This document shows positions 39,553-48,942 of a DNA stretch of 64,000 nucleotides, piece by piece. Location of the stretch: NCBI RefSeq assembly GCF_014132355.1, contig NZ_BLZO01000071.1:1-64000 (forward strand), in the 5' to 3' direction. Origin of the DNA: Okeania sp. KiyG1. Lineage in GTDB: Bacteria > Cyanobacteriota > Cyanobacteriia > Cyanobacteriales > Microcoleaceae. Each line of letters opens with the position of its first letter. The stretch's first letter is position 1. Position numbers and translations under genes: made by a program. Under the pieces are notes generated by a model. That model ran no database searches. It was given only the letters and a program-made list of their open reading frames with translations, and was not told the DNA's origin.

Positions 39553-41067
39553 TTAATTATTATTCCTGTTTCTATTCCTATTATTACCTCCACCTCCACC
39601 AAAGAACACATTAGAAGTATCTTGCTGCAAAGACCGAAAAAACAGTACAAATTCCAGGCCACTCCTGATCGGCAGCGTATACTGTTCAAGTAGATTGTTA
39701 ATATTATCAATCCATGTTCTATCAATAACAACTATATCCTCATTCTGAAGTAAAATATTTTGAGAAGCATCGCCAAATATTGCATCTTTACCATTGAGTT
39801 CGCGTCTAACTATTTTTCTTGTGTCCCGGTCGAATCTAATCAAATTAATTGCTTCCAAATCTGCTGATTCTAATGCTATACCATTAAGAATATCTATCAA
39901 TCTACTACCGTTCGGAAGAGTAGTAGTAGCAAGGGTATCGTTAGGATTACTGAAAATACGAATAGTAATTTGTGGCGCACTTAGAGTCGATTTCCCTACT
40001 AGATCGCGGTCATAACCAAAATCCGCTCCTGGTTTTAATCTAGGTACAATTACAGCATCCCCATCCTTAAGAAGAATATTAGGCAATTCCGTAGAATTTT
40101 GCAAGGGAGTGTATAAATCTATTATTTCTTCAACCACACTACCATCACTTAATTTCCGACGTACTAAAATGTTTCGGATATCGGCAGTTAGAGATGCTCC
40201 ACCAGCAGCGAGTAAAGCAGAAGATACTTGATTTGCAGGATAATAACCAGGTCTTTCTACTTCCCCATTCACAGTCACAATACCAGTCGGTAATGGACCT
40301 GCTTGGCTATAATTAGTTAGTAATTCCCGATCGCTATCTTGGGCTACAATAGAAGTCTGATAAGGTACAATCACTACGTCTCCATCTTCTAGACGTAGAT
40401 CGGGAGGAGAGCCGCCCATTTGTAATGGGGTTAAAATATCAACTCCCTGAGTAACTACAGATCCATCAGCTAAAGTCCTACGCACTTCTACATTTCGTAG
40501 GTCTGCCGTAAAAGTGGTACCACCTGCTGCACTTAAAGCATCTGAAATTTGATAATTTCCTCCTACTGGATAATAGCCTGGTCTTGTAACTTCTCCAGCG
40601 ATCGTGACTCGGACTGGACGTTGAACAAGTAAGGATATGGAGACTTCTGGATTAATGATAAATTTATTTAATTCAGAAGTAATTTTTTCTATTGCTTCTA
40701 ATATTGTCAAATCTTGCAACAGCACTGTTCCTACTAAAGGTATTTGAATAGTACCTTCTGGCCCAATAGTTGTCGCTACATTCAGGTCTGGAAATCTCTG
40801 AACTTGAATCGAAAGTTGGTCTCCAGGTCCGAGTAAGTAACGTTTCAATCGTAAATCTGGGTCTGAGTCAAAATTCGGGTTTAAGGGGGGAGAACCTACG
40901 GATGGTGCTTTAAGCTGTGAAATATTTTGCTGAGAGTTATTTGGTAATGGGATTTGTCCATAAGCTCTTTTGGGAAAAATTAGAGTTGCGAAGGAAATAG
41001 TTACACTACTAGAGTAGAGACTGGCCAATAATAAAGGAGTTAACTTTTGATAACAGCAGTTAATCAT
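39553..41067 (-). CDS. Polysaccharide export protein (Wza-like, SLBB domains)
   Basis: The 504-residue exported protein has a signal-like hydrophobic stretch at residues ~12-30. A Poly_export domain follows (YLLGPGDQLSIQVQRFPDLN, then GPEGTIQIPLVG), then SLBB modules each containing V.GEV.RPGYYP (VTIAGEVTRPGYYPVGG, VNGEVERPGYYPANQV). The C-terminus is a Gly/Asn/Arg-rich tail (FFGGGGGNNRNRNRNNN). Wza-type proteins form the outer-membrane exit for exopolysaccharide. It is preceded by the exosortase-associated gene and followed by the Wzc-like gene. Confidence 0.92.
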   Translation of the reverse strand: MINCCYQKLTPLLLASLYSSSVTISFATLIFPKRAYGQIPLPNNSQQNISQLKAPSVGSPPLNPNFDSDPDLRLKRYLLGPGDQLSIQVQRFPDLNVATTIGPEGTIQIPLVGTVLLQDLTILEAIEKITSELNKFIINPEVSISLLVQRPVRVTIAGEVTRPGYYPVGGNYQISDALSAAGGTTFTADLRNVEVRRTLADGSVVTQGVDILTPLQMGGSPPDLRLEDGDVVIVPYQTSIVAQDSDRELLTNYSQAGPLPTGIVTVNGEVERPGYYPANQVSSALLAAGGASLTADIRNILVRRKLSDGSVVEEIIDLYTPLQNSTELPNILLKDGDAVIVPRLKPGADFGYDRDLVGKSTLSAPQITIRIFSNPNDTLATTTLPNGSRLIDILNGIALESADLEAINLIRFDRDTRKIVRRELNGKDAIFGDASQNILLQNEDIVVIDRTWIDNINNLLEQYTLPIRSGLEFVLFFRSLQQDTSNVFFGGGGGNNRNRNRNNN

Positions 41068-41182
41068 AGGGTTTGAGCTAGCTTAATCTGATTGAGTTTG
41101 ACTGACTTGGCGATCGAATTTTTGCCTACATTACTATCTTATGAAATCTCGATTGAAATCTTAATCGCTAACTATTGGCAGA

Positions 41183-41899
41183 TTATTTGAATGCTTCTTT
41201 TGTTAATGATGCTTGAATTTTTTGCCCAATAGATTTGAGTTGTGGCAGATAGGGGTCAATATCTCCCAAAGGTTCAATTGGAAATAAAATATTTACTGCT
41301 ACCCAAGGAACGCGATTCCGAGATACCATAGCTAGTCTATCAGTCCAAAACCAATCACCAGTTTCTGGACTACCACCTCCAGGCCAGGCATACCATTGCA
41401 TAACTGCATAGGTTTGTTGATTTGTCCAGCCTCTCAAGAATCTAGCTTCTATTATTATATTTTGTTTTCTTGAGTCTGTAATGCTATCTCCATCAGGTGT
41501 CTGTGAGGTAAAACTAACTCGCTTGTACGAATCAGTCTTCCAACGATAATACCCATTTATATCCATCCATTCTACTTGAGGTTTGTCTTTTGGTCCATTT
41601 TGAGTTAAAAGCAACAAAATGACAGATTTATTTTCATAGTTAATGTTTTGAAGCAACCATTTGTGGTCGGCAATTGTTATTTCTCGATGAGATGTTGTTG
41701 TCCAATCAGGAATAGTTAATCCATCTTTTCTTACTTGTCTTAAGCTTTTGAGATTAGTAATTCTGGGGGTATTTTCCCATGACCATTTTCCTGCTACATA
41801 ACCAGGTACAGTTCCTACTATTAAAACGATTAAAAGAAATACCAGCAATACTATTTGGGGAAATTTATACTTTTGCAGATTCTTTAAACTATAAACCAT
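41183..41899 (-). CDS. Cyanoexosortase system-associated protein (EpsI-like)
   Basis: The ~238-residue protein has one N-terminal membrane segment (FPQIVLLVFLLIVLIVGTVPG) and a soluble domain with WENTPRITNLKSLRQVRKDG, QWYAWPGGGSPETGDWFWTD and NRVPWVAVNILFPIEPLGDI. Proteins of this shape accompany cyanobacterial exosortases and are annotated as cyanoexosortase (B) system-associated. I use the ATG of MVYSLKNLQ; a TTG at 41980 would add 27 residues. The exosortase gene lies upstream on the same strand. Confidence 0.8.
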   Translation of the reverse strand: MVYSLKNLQKYKFPQIVLLVFLLIVLIVGTVPGYVAGKWSWENTPRITNLKSLRQVRKDGLTIPDWTTTSHREITIADHKWLLQNINYENKSVILLLLTQNGPKDKPQVEWMDINGYYRWKTDSYKRVSFTSQTPDGDSITDSRKQNIIIEARFLRGWTNQQTYAVMQWYAWPGGGSPETGDWFWTDRLAMVSRNRVPWVAVNILFPIEPLGDIDPYLPQLKSIGQKIQASLTKEAFK

Positions 41900-42039
41900 A
41901 TTGAAGAAGTCAGAAACTAAGAAGGAATAAGCAAAAAGTGGATGGGAATGGTTTTCCACAGTTATTAAGTTAAAAATCAAAAGTCAAAAGTCAGATTTGA
42001 TCTGCTCCAAACTTTGATGCTACATTCAATAATTAATAA

Positions 42040-42360
42040 TTAACAATTACCTCTCCTTGAAAATGGATAGGATTGACTAATCATGAAAATTTTTCTTTAT
42101 TATCCCCTTAAAAGGCTATGCTTTATAAACATCTTTCTTAACATAAAACGCGGACAAAAGTGAGAAGTTATGTGTAAGTCGTTTGAGAGGCTTTTTCCTC
42201 AGAAAAGTGTATTGAATTAGACGTTTTTTTGAATATTATTACGGACCACACTCCCCACACCTCCCCATCCTCCCCACCCTCCCATCAAGGTTTCAGGAGT
42301 TCCTTATCAGGGATAGCTTAAAAGTGGAGGCTTTCAACCACAATTTTTCGGTAATTTCAG
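42040..42360. mobile_element. MITE-like element, TTACCGAATAATT family, interrupted copy
   Basis: Left part ATTACCTCTCCTTGAAAA...CCCTTAAAAGGC and right part AAGTGGAGGCTTTCAACCAC...TTTCGGTAA are separated by about 200 bp of other sequence. Confidence 0.5.
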
Positions 42361-42559
42361 GAAATTATTTAACATTTAAACTAACATTCTGCACGTCAAC
42401 TTGTAACATTCAAAGAAGTGCCTCGTAAGTTAAGCATTCTTTTTTCTAGCTTGGTATTAAACCCATAAATAATAAAAATATCGAATTAAAGAAATTTTTA
42501 TTAATTTTTAGATAATTATCTTAACTAGGATACATCTCAAAATTCTATCTTATAAATAA

Positions 42560-42824
42560 TTAGGGCTTGCCGATCAAATATCAAAGAATTGATAGATATT
42601 GGCTAAAGCCTTTTTTGGATTGAAAAAAGTGCTAGGTTTTCACTTCCTCAGAGCTACAAAAAGTTAGGATCTTGGATAGAATAATTGCAGAAAAATCAAG
42701 GGACACTTCACACCGACTACCTCCTTTGTAATTCTCTGTTCCTCCTCTATTCCCCTCCTGGGAGGGGGAGGGGCGAGGGGTGGGTCCCCTACTCCCTAAA
42801 AAGACTTTTTCAACAAACCCTAAT
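42560..42824. mobile_element. MITE, TTAGGGTTTGCTGA family
   Basis: TTAGGGCTTGCCGATCAAAT on the left and TTTCAACAAACCCTAATTA on the right; the core CTCCTGGGAGGGGGAGGGG is as in other copies. Confidence 0.65.
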
Positions 42825-42828
42825 TATC

Positions 42829-43719
42829 CTAATCAGGCTGATTTGCAGGTTCAACTGATGTTGTAAAATAACTGTCTATCCAATTCATCATCAAAACTAA
42901 TAAGCCCAACATACAAGCAGAATACATATCTCCACCCCATCCATCATGTAACCAATGAAAAGCTTCATCTTGGGCTGTACCATGAAAAATTGTTAGTATA
43001 GTGTTTCTGATAATATTTGCAGTCACACTAACCACTACTGTGCTGGAAAGTAGAAAAATTGTTTTACCACGACTGGCTATAGCGCCAGTCCAGTAAAGTA
43101 ACATTAGTGAAACATAGAGGCTGGTAAACAACATTTTTAAACCTGCACAATGAGGGGCAACTTCGACGATTCTATCCCCTACATATAGATATATTTGTTC
43201 TACAATAACATCCATATTTAATTGTTTTAAAATAAAGCCAGCTACTGCAGCAATAAATTTTTGTAGAGGTAAGGCATAAGGTTCTATTAGATAAGGAATA
43301 TGGTTAGGACTAGCAAGCAAAACGAAAATTAGTGGCATAACCATTAATTTTAATCCAGGAATTCCTTTAAACCAAAGACAAATTCCTGCTAGTATTAATG
43401 GAAAAGATAAGTTGATTAAGTCTGGGATACCACTTACATACCAAGCTCCACCAAGTCCTAATAATACTGCTCCCAAGGGATGAGAAATATTTGGTAATTG
43501 TTGCCATTTATGGCGATTATTCCAAACAATATAACCAGCAAAAGGTAGACCTATTATTCCATGACTAAAGTATTCATGTTCTATACTTATACTTTTATTT
43601 AGCCAGCCATCATACCAATAAATTATGAGAGGAACATACATCAGTAATACTAAAGCGGCGATCGCTATTGTGAGTATGTTTTGTTCAATAGCAATGGGGA
43701 ATTTTTGGCGAGTTTGCAT
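42829..43719 (-). CDS. Cyanoexosortase B
   Basis: The 296-residue polytopic membrane protein has about eight helices and is predicted to process PEP-CTERM-type sorting signals during export. The catalytic triad is visible: Cys in EVAPHCAGLKMLF, Arg in ANIIRNTILT and His in FHWLHDGWGGD. The N-terminal SIEHEYFSHGIIGLPFAGYI and YLIEPYALPLQKF segments fit the cyanoexosortase B subfamily; the B label is from memory. It starts at ATG (MQTRQKFPI). It is followed by its associated protein and exopolysaccharide genes, the usual exosortase context. Confidence 0.88.
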   Translation of the reverse strand: MQTRQKFPIAIEQNILTIAIAALVLLMYVPLIIYWYDGWLNKSISIEHEYFSHGIIGLPFAGYIVWNNRHKWQQLPNISHPLGAVLLGLGGAWYVSGIPDLINLSFPLILAGICLWFKGIPGLKLMVMPLIFVLLASPNHIPYLIEPYALPLQKFIAAVAGFILKQLNMDVIVEQIYLYVGDRIVEVAPHCAGLKMLFTSLYVSLMLLYWTGAIASRGKTIFLLSSTVVVSVTANIIRNTILTIFHGTAQDEAFHWLHDGWGGDMYSACMLGLLVLMMNWIDSYFTTSVEPANQPD

Positions 43720-44236
43720 ATTTTTTAGTTTTATTGATATTTATTCTAAAGATTGAAGTTTTAGAGAATATCTGAAAAGTTTTTTGATACTGAATTTTGC
43801 CCCCCGAGCAAGCCAACTTTGGGGGGAAAAAGAGTCAATTTGCTTGCTCTAGTCCCACAATTTTGGTGGATTTAGGGGGCATTGGATGTAGCAAATGGAA
43901 CTTTTCAGGCAACCTCTTAGACCGATATAAATATTTGAGATAAAAACTTCACAAATTTCACTGGCTTTCAGTTTGGGTTCAAATTTCCTTGAGAGCATTT
44001 ATCTAAGTTTCAGTTATTTATCAAATATGCTAATTACTCTTTGCGGAGCATTCCATCAGGAAAAGTTTTTTAAATTTAATTTTGGGATAATTAATCTTTG
44101 GAGATAGCCACAAAAAAGATGCTTCTCCTCTTATTATTTATTCTGCTTTTTCATCTATTTTATAGCTAAAATTAATTGTTTTTAGCTGATATTTTTCTGA
44201 GAAAACCCTGAATCTTAAGATAGATATAATTAACAG
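43720..44236. other. Gap, no gene
   Basis: AT-rich sequence with one GC-rich inverted segment (CCCCCCGAGCAAGCCAACTT / TTTGCTTGCTC) near 43800-43850 that could form a hairpin. Nothing else is recognised. Confidence 0.5.
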
Positions 44237-45370
44237 TTATTTATTGACAATATTACTAATTGTCTCAACAACTTGATTAATTTGTTCTTCACTAATGACA
44301 GGATACATGGGTAGGGATAAAATCTGTTGACAGAGAATTTCACTATTGGGAAAGTCTCCTTGTTTGTAGCCTAAATTTTGATAGGCTGGTTGGAGATGAC
44401 AGGGTATAGGATAATGGATACCAACAGAAATACCTTCGGCTGTTAACTTATCTTTTAGGGTATCGCGGTTCATGGGAGATTTGTCCGTAACTCGAATCAC
44501 ATATAAGTGATAAATATGCCCACTCCCACTGAAATTCTGTATGGGAATAATACCTTTTTCTTTCATTGGACTGAGGAGGCGGTCGTATTTTTGAGCTGCT
44601 TGGTTGCGATCGCTATTCCAACTCTCTAAATAGGGAAGCTTGACATTAAGTACTGCGGCTTGTATCGTATCCAGTCTACTGTTAGTACCTACTTCTTCAT
44701 GGACATATTTACGAGGTGCGCCATAATTACGGAGAGTTCGCATTTTATTTGCTACCTCAGAATCATTAGTAATAACTATTCCTCCGTTACCAAAGCAGCC
44801 TAAATTTTTACTTGGATAAAAGCTAAATGCAGCGGCTTTTCCTATACTTCCAGCACGATATCCCTCTCTTTGTGCCAAATGAGCTTGGGCTGCATCTTCA
44901 AATATAATTAAATTGTTAGCTTGAGCAAAATCTTGTAATTCACTAGGAGCTACCATTTGACCATAAAGATGTACTGGTAATATTACCTTAGTTTTGGGGG
45001 TGACGGCCTTTTGAGCTGCTTCTAAGTCAATTAAGGCACTGTCAAGATTACAGTCCACTAGAACGGGGGTAGCACCAGCATCAAGTACCCCAATTAATGT
45101 TGCAATAAATGTATTAGCAGGTAAAATTACTTCATCACCCGCACCAATACCACAAGCTTGCAGTCCTAGTGTGATAGCATTAGTACCACAAGCAACTCCA
45201 ATAGCATTTTTCACTCCACAAGCTTCTGCAAATGAATACTCAAATTTTTCTACTGCCTGACCAAGTATAAAGTCTCCCCTATCTAATACTGCCTGGATGG
45301 CATTTTCTAGCTCTGTTTTTAACGGTTGATGTTGGAGCTTGAGGTCAACGAAAGGAATATTTTTTGCCAT
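44237..45370 (-). CDS. DegT/DnrJ/EryC1/StrS family sugar aminotransferase
   Basis: The 377-residue PLP enzyme aminates keto-sugars for surface glycans. MAKNIPFVDLKLQHQPLKTE is a classic N-terminus. GVACGTNAITLGLQACGIG binds PLP phosphate, FEDAAQAHLA holds the ring-binding Asp, and SFYPSKNLGCFGNGG carries the PLP Lys. HIYHLYVIR and SVGIHYPIPCHLQPAY are further family marks. It is the first gene of the leftward exopolysaccharide cluster, so a role in making an amino sugar for that polymer is likely but inferred. Confidence 0.93.
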   Translation of the reverse strand: MAKNIPFVDLKLQHQPLKTELENAIQAVLDRGDFILGQAVEKFEYSFAEACGVKNAIGVACGTNAITLGLQACGIGAGDEVILPANTFIATLIGVLDAGATPVLVDCNLDSALIDLEAAQKAVTPKTKVILPVHLYGQMVAPSELQDFAQANNLIIFEDAAQAHLAQREGYRAGSIGKAAAFSFYPSKNLGCFGNGGIVITNDSEVANKMRTLRNYGAPRKYVHEEVGTNSRLDTIQAAVLNVKLPYLESWNSDRNQAAQKYDRLLSPMKEKGIIPIQNFSGSGHIYHLYVIRVTDKSPMNRDTLKDKLTAEGISVGIHYPIPCHLQPAYQNLGYKQGDFPNSEILCQQILSLPMYPVISEEQINQVVETISNIVNK

Positions 45371-45919
45371 TATCTTAGTAATTATATCGAGCTAACTGAA
45401 ATATTGATTTACATTGTCTTAAGTGTTTAAAGTAATATTTTATACACTAAATTTGACCATATTATCAAGTATAATATAACACAAATAACTGCTGAGGATG
45501 AGCAAGGCAGTCAATAATCATCAAAAAAATGTTTTTATTATTGCTACAAATAATTATTGTTTATCTCAAATAAAAATCAAAGAATAGAAGCATCTGAATA
45601 ATATTTATATGTATCATCTAATAAAAGAAATTTAAAAATGTTACTATATATGCAGTATGCAAAACTACATTGATTAACTTGGGTAGCCATTCTGTAGAGG
45701 TTTTCGTTTACCGAATAATTAAGGTTTAAAGCCTCTCCTTTTAAGGAGAAACAAGAAAAAATTTTCCTTTGATTCAATCCTCTTCCTTTTAGGGAGAGGT
45801 AATTATCAATTATCCATTATCAATTATCAATTATTGAATAGCAGCCTCTGGAAACCATGGTAAATAAAATATACCTAGAAAATTAAATAAAGCTATGGGT
45901 TTTGTGAGACGGACATTTT
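45371..45919. other. Gap upstream of the sugar aminotransferase
   Basis: AT-rich, with one TTACCGAATAATT element (45708-45805) followed by short ATTATCAATTATCAATT repeats. No gene is seen. Confidence 0.5.
45708..45805. mobile_element. MITE-like element, TTACCGAATAATT family
   Basis: The element starts TTACCGAATAATTAAGG and ends AGGGAGAGGTAATTATC. It is almost the exact inverse of the copy at 56302-56399. Confidence 0.65.
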
Positions 45920-47362
45920 TTAGCTGCATCGCCGAGAAGCCTCACGCCATAATATGCAGATTTGGTGGATGAATCGGCAGCAAATTGAATAGGTTCGATG
46001 CCCAGTCAATTGGCCAAAATCCTAGCAGAAGCTTTCGCCCTGATTGAAAAACTTGTATTATTATCTTGCTATAACCCTGGAAATTTTCCACCATGCGCAC
46101 TGCCTACCAATATAAATTAAGGCCAAATAAAGAACAGTTAGCCACCATAGAAATGTGGTTGGAATTATTACGTTGGCAGTACAACTATCGGTTAGGTGAA
46201 AGATTCTCATGGTGGGAAGAAAATCGCTGTCCAGTTAACGCCTGCCCCTTAGTAATGCCAATTCCTCAACTAAGAGAAATTCCAGATTATTACTCTCAAA
46301 AAAAAGATTTGGTTAATACCAAAGACAAATTTCCGGAATACAAGCTAATTCACTCTCAGGTCCTGCAGGATTGCATAAAACGGGTAAAACTCGCCTTTGA
46401 TAGATGGTTGAAAACAGACAAAAATGGAGATAAATTAGGGAAACCAAGATTTAAAGGAAAAGGGCGTTATCGCAGTTTTACCTATCCTAAAATCAAACTT
46501 GACTGCATTGAAGGAAATAAAATTAATTTACCCAAAATAGGAAAGGTAAAGTTAATTCAGCATCGTCCAATACCAGAAGGGTTGATAATTAAAACTGTTA
46601 CTATTAGTCGTAAAGCAGATGGTTATTATGTGACTTTATCTCTAGAAGACAAATCGGCTCCAGCTTTTACAACTAAAGTTGAACCTACATTAAAAAATAC
46701 TCTGGGAATTGATATGGGGTTGAAGGAATTCTTAGTAACAAGTAAAGGAGAGTCTGTCTCCATCCCTCAATACTATCGAAAATCTCAGCAGCAATTAAAG
46801 AGTCTACAACAACGCTTATCTCGAAAAAAAAAGGAAGTAAAAGGTGGCTTAAGGCTGTTAAAGCTGTAGCCAAACAACATAAAAAAGTAGCCGATAAACG
46901 TAAAGATTTTCATTTCAAAACATCTAATAAATTGTTATCAAAAGCGGATGTTATTGCCCATGAAAACTTAAATATAAAAGGGCTAGCAAAGACCCGTTTG
47001 AGTAAATCAATTAATGATGCTGGATGGGGACAATTCCTGTTTATTTTGACTGTCAAAGCTGTTAGCGCAGCTCCTCCGCAGGAGGCAAATGCTGGACAGA
47101 AAACTATAGCAGTGAACCCTCAAAATACCAGCCAAGATTGCTCAAATTGTGGTGCAAAAGTGCCCAAAGAATTAAACATACGAACTCATTCTTGCCCATA
47201 TTGCGGTGTTGTAATAGACCGCGACTTGAATGCAGCGATAAATATAAAAAATAGGGCGGTAGGGCATTCCGTCTTTAAAGCTCGTGGAGCCCGACGGGAT
47301 ACCGGGGCAGGGAAACGAGAAGTCCACACTATAGCGCCTGCTTAGTGTGGGAGTATGTCACC
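45920..47362 (+). mobile_element. IS200/IS605-type element (TnpB only, no TnpA)
   Basis: The left end near 45920 contains CATCGCCGAGAAGCC; the right end is GTGGGAGTATGTCACC. Subterminal hairpins (GAGAAGCCTCACGCC at left, GAGAAGTCCACACTATAGCG at right) replace inverted repeats, as in this family. Only tnpB is present, with a frameshift. The right end lies about 45 bp before the recA start codon. A deleted copy is at 1680-2177 and a decayed inverted copy is at 49996-50340. Confidence 0.8.
46093..47345 (+). pseudogene. tnpB: RNA-guided nuclease TnpB with -1 frameshift
   Basis: Frame 1 (46093-46869) reads MRTAYQYKLRPNKEQLATIE to [10 protein letters not shown]; the rest continues in the -1 frame as [20 protein letters not shown] up to [14 protein letters not shown]. 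All RuvC residues remain: Asp in GIDMGLKEFLV, Glu in [11 protein letters not shown], Asp in VIDRDLNAA. The zinc-finger pairs are CSNC and CPYC. The break lies in a run of nine A (46824-46832) containing the slippery heptamer A AAA AAG. One insert, VSAAPPQEA, replaces a Glu between VKA and NAGQKT. It may be dead or expressed by slippage. Confidence 0.85.
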
Positions 47363-47385
47363 CTCAGAAAATATTAATTTCTAGT
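47200..47385 (+). ncRNA. Putative omega-RNA (reRNA) scaffold with downstream guide
   Basis: In this family the guide RNA is made from the tnpB 3' end through the element's right end. The strongly conserved block GGGCGGTAGGGCATTCCGT...GTGGGAGTATGTCACC is shared by the copies at 1680 and 49996, better than the protein frame. The guide would be the ~20 nt after GTCACC (CTCAGAAAATATTAATTTCT). The extent is inferred from family knowledge. Confidence 0.45.
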
Positions 47386-47406
47386 GTTAAGTTGGGAAAA
47401 AAATAA

Positions 47407-48488
47407 ATGGCTTCAGCTACAGATAATAAAGAAAACAAAGAGCTTTAGATTCAGTCCTGAAAACTATAGAAAAAAGTTTTGGTAAAGGATCAATTGTCCG
47501 TTTGGGAGATGCTACCCGCATGAAGGTAGAAACAATTCCTAGTGGGGCATTGACTTTAGACTTAGCATTGGGAGGTGGCTTACCCAAGGGCAGAGTTATT
47601 GAAATTTATGGCCCAGAAAGTTCGGGAAAAACTACTCTTGCTTTACACGCGATCGCCGAAATTCAGAAAACAGGAGGTATCGCAGCTTTTGTAGATGCGG
47701 AACACGCTCTTGACCCCACTTATGCTGCTGCATTGGGGGTAGATATTGAAAATTTACTGGTCTCCCAACCTGATACTGGGGAGATGGGTTTGGAGGTAGT
47801 GGATCACCTTGTTCGATCTGTAGCTGTTGATATTGTGGTTGTTGACTCGGTAGCAGCATTAGTTCCTAGAGCTGAAATTGAGGGGGACATGGGAGATTCT
47901 CACATGGGTCTTCAAGCTCGTTTAATGAGTCAAGCGTTACGGAAAATTACAGGTAATATTGGTAAGTCTGGTTGTACAGTGGTCTTTCTCAACCAACTTC
48001 GACAAAAAATAGGTGTTGTTTATGGTAATCCAGAAACTACTACTGGTGGTAATGCTCTTAAGTTTTATGCTTCGGTAAGAATGGATATTCGTCGTACACA
48101 AACTCTGAAAAAATCTTCAGAGGAATATGGTATTCATGTTAAGGTAAAGGTTGCTAAAAATAAGGTTGCTCCTCCATTCCGTATTGCTGAGTTTGATATT
48201 ATTTTTGGTAAAGGAATTTCTAGTGTCGGTTGTATTATTGACTTAGCTGAAGAGACAGATGTAATTAAGCGTAAAGGTGCTTGGTATAGCTACGAAGGAA
48301 GTAATTTTGCTCAAGGTAGAGAAAAGGCGATCGCTTATATGGAAGAAAATCCTGACTTTGCCAAAAAAGTTGAAGATAAAGTTCGGGAAAAATTAAATCA
48401 CGGTGCTTTGGTTTCTGCTAATTCTGTGGCACCACCTGATGAAATGGAAGAGGAAGAAGATGAAGAAGAAATTTTAGAGGAAGAGTAA
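47407..48488 (+). CDS. recA: Recombinase RecA, with apparent single-base frameshift near codon 12
   Basis: RecA catalyses strand exchange and LexA co-cleavage. The body is complete: [12 protein letters not shown] (Walker A), [17 protein letters not shown] (Walker B), [33 protein letters not shown] and an acidic tail [13 protein letters not shown]. The ATG at 47407 starts [12 protein letters not shown] and then hits TAG. The missing N-terminal helix ([20 protein letters not shown]) is encoded in the frame of the body from 47442, so one base is missing near 47440. The only in-frame start is TTG at 47502, which would delete this helix. A TnpB element ends ~45 bp upstream. Confidence 0.93.
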
Positions 48489-48942
48489 ATTTGATCTTTG
48501 ATTAAGTATTTCATAGTTGCAAGTATTTTATTAATTATAAATCTACAAATTATGCAACTATGATTTTTTTTGCTTTTTGCTAAAGTATGTTTCATATAAC
48601 TGAGGTATATCTTGCTAGTAATAACCCCCAGTTTATCGTTAATTTTTGTACCCCATGTACCACCGAGTTTGCTGTAATATCATGTCCGGATAATTAGGGA
48701 TAGAGCTCCGTTCCCCGCTCTGCGTTAACGTGCTTTGTGCGCCAGCAAACGAAAAACATTCTCCTTCTATTCGTCTTTACTTCTTATTTCTTCACTCCTG
48801 ACTCCTGTACGGGCGCTATTCGGCAGCTTTGCGTTATAAATGGCCATTCGCCCCTACTGAGTTCCCCTCCTGGGAGCGGTTAGGGGTGGGTTGACTCCTA
48901 AGTAATTAAGATTAATATCATACACACACTTCACCAACACCA
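48489..48942. other. Gap with dispersed repeat block, copy 2
   Basis: From about 48672 to 48935 it holds the second copy of the ATATCATGTCCGG block seen at 31118, followed by GCCATTCGCCCCTACT-type palindromes (CGGGCGCTATTCGGCAGC) and a GGGGTGGGTTGACTCCT tail. No gene is seen. Confidence 0.55.

Larger units (their letters stand above)
41900..42828. other. Repeat-filled gap inside the exosortase cluster
   Basis: The 0.9 kb between the exosortase and its partner hold a TTACCGAATAATT-family copy split by about 200 bp (42040-42360) and a TTAGGGTTTGCTGA MITE (42560-42824). The split copy contains CCCCACACCTCCCCATCCTC. No gene is seen, so the two genes may have been closer ancestrally. Confidence 0.6.

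Noticed and set aside
44237-45370. Considered as an antibiotic or secondary-metabolite aminotransferase
   Set aside because: No biosynthetic cluster is near; it heads an exopolysaccharide cluster, so surface-sugar synthesis is simpler.
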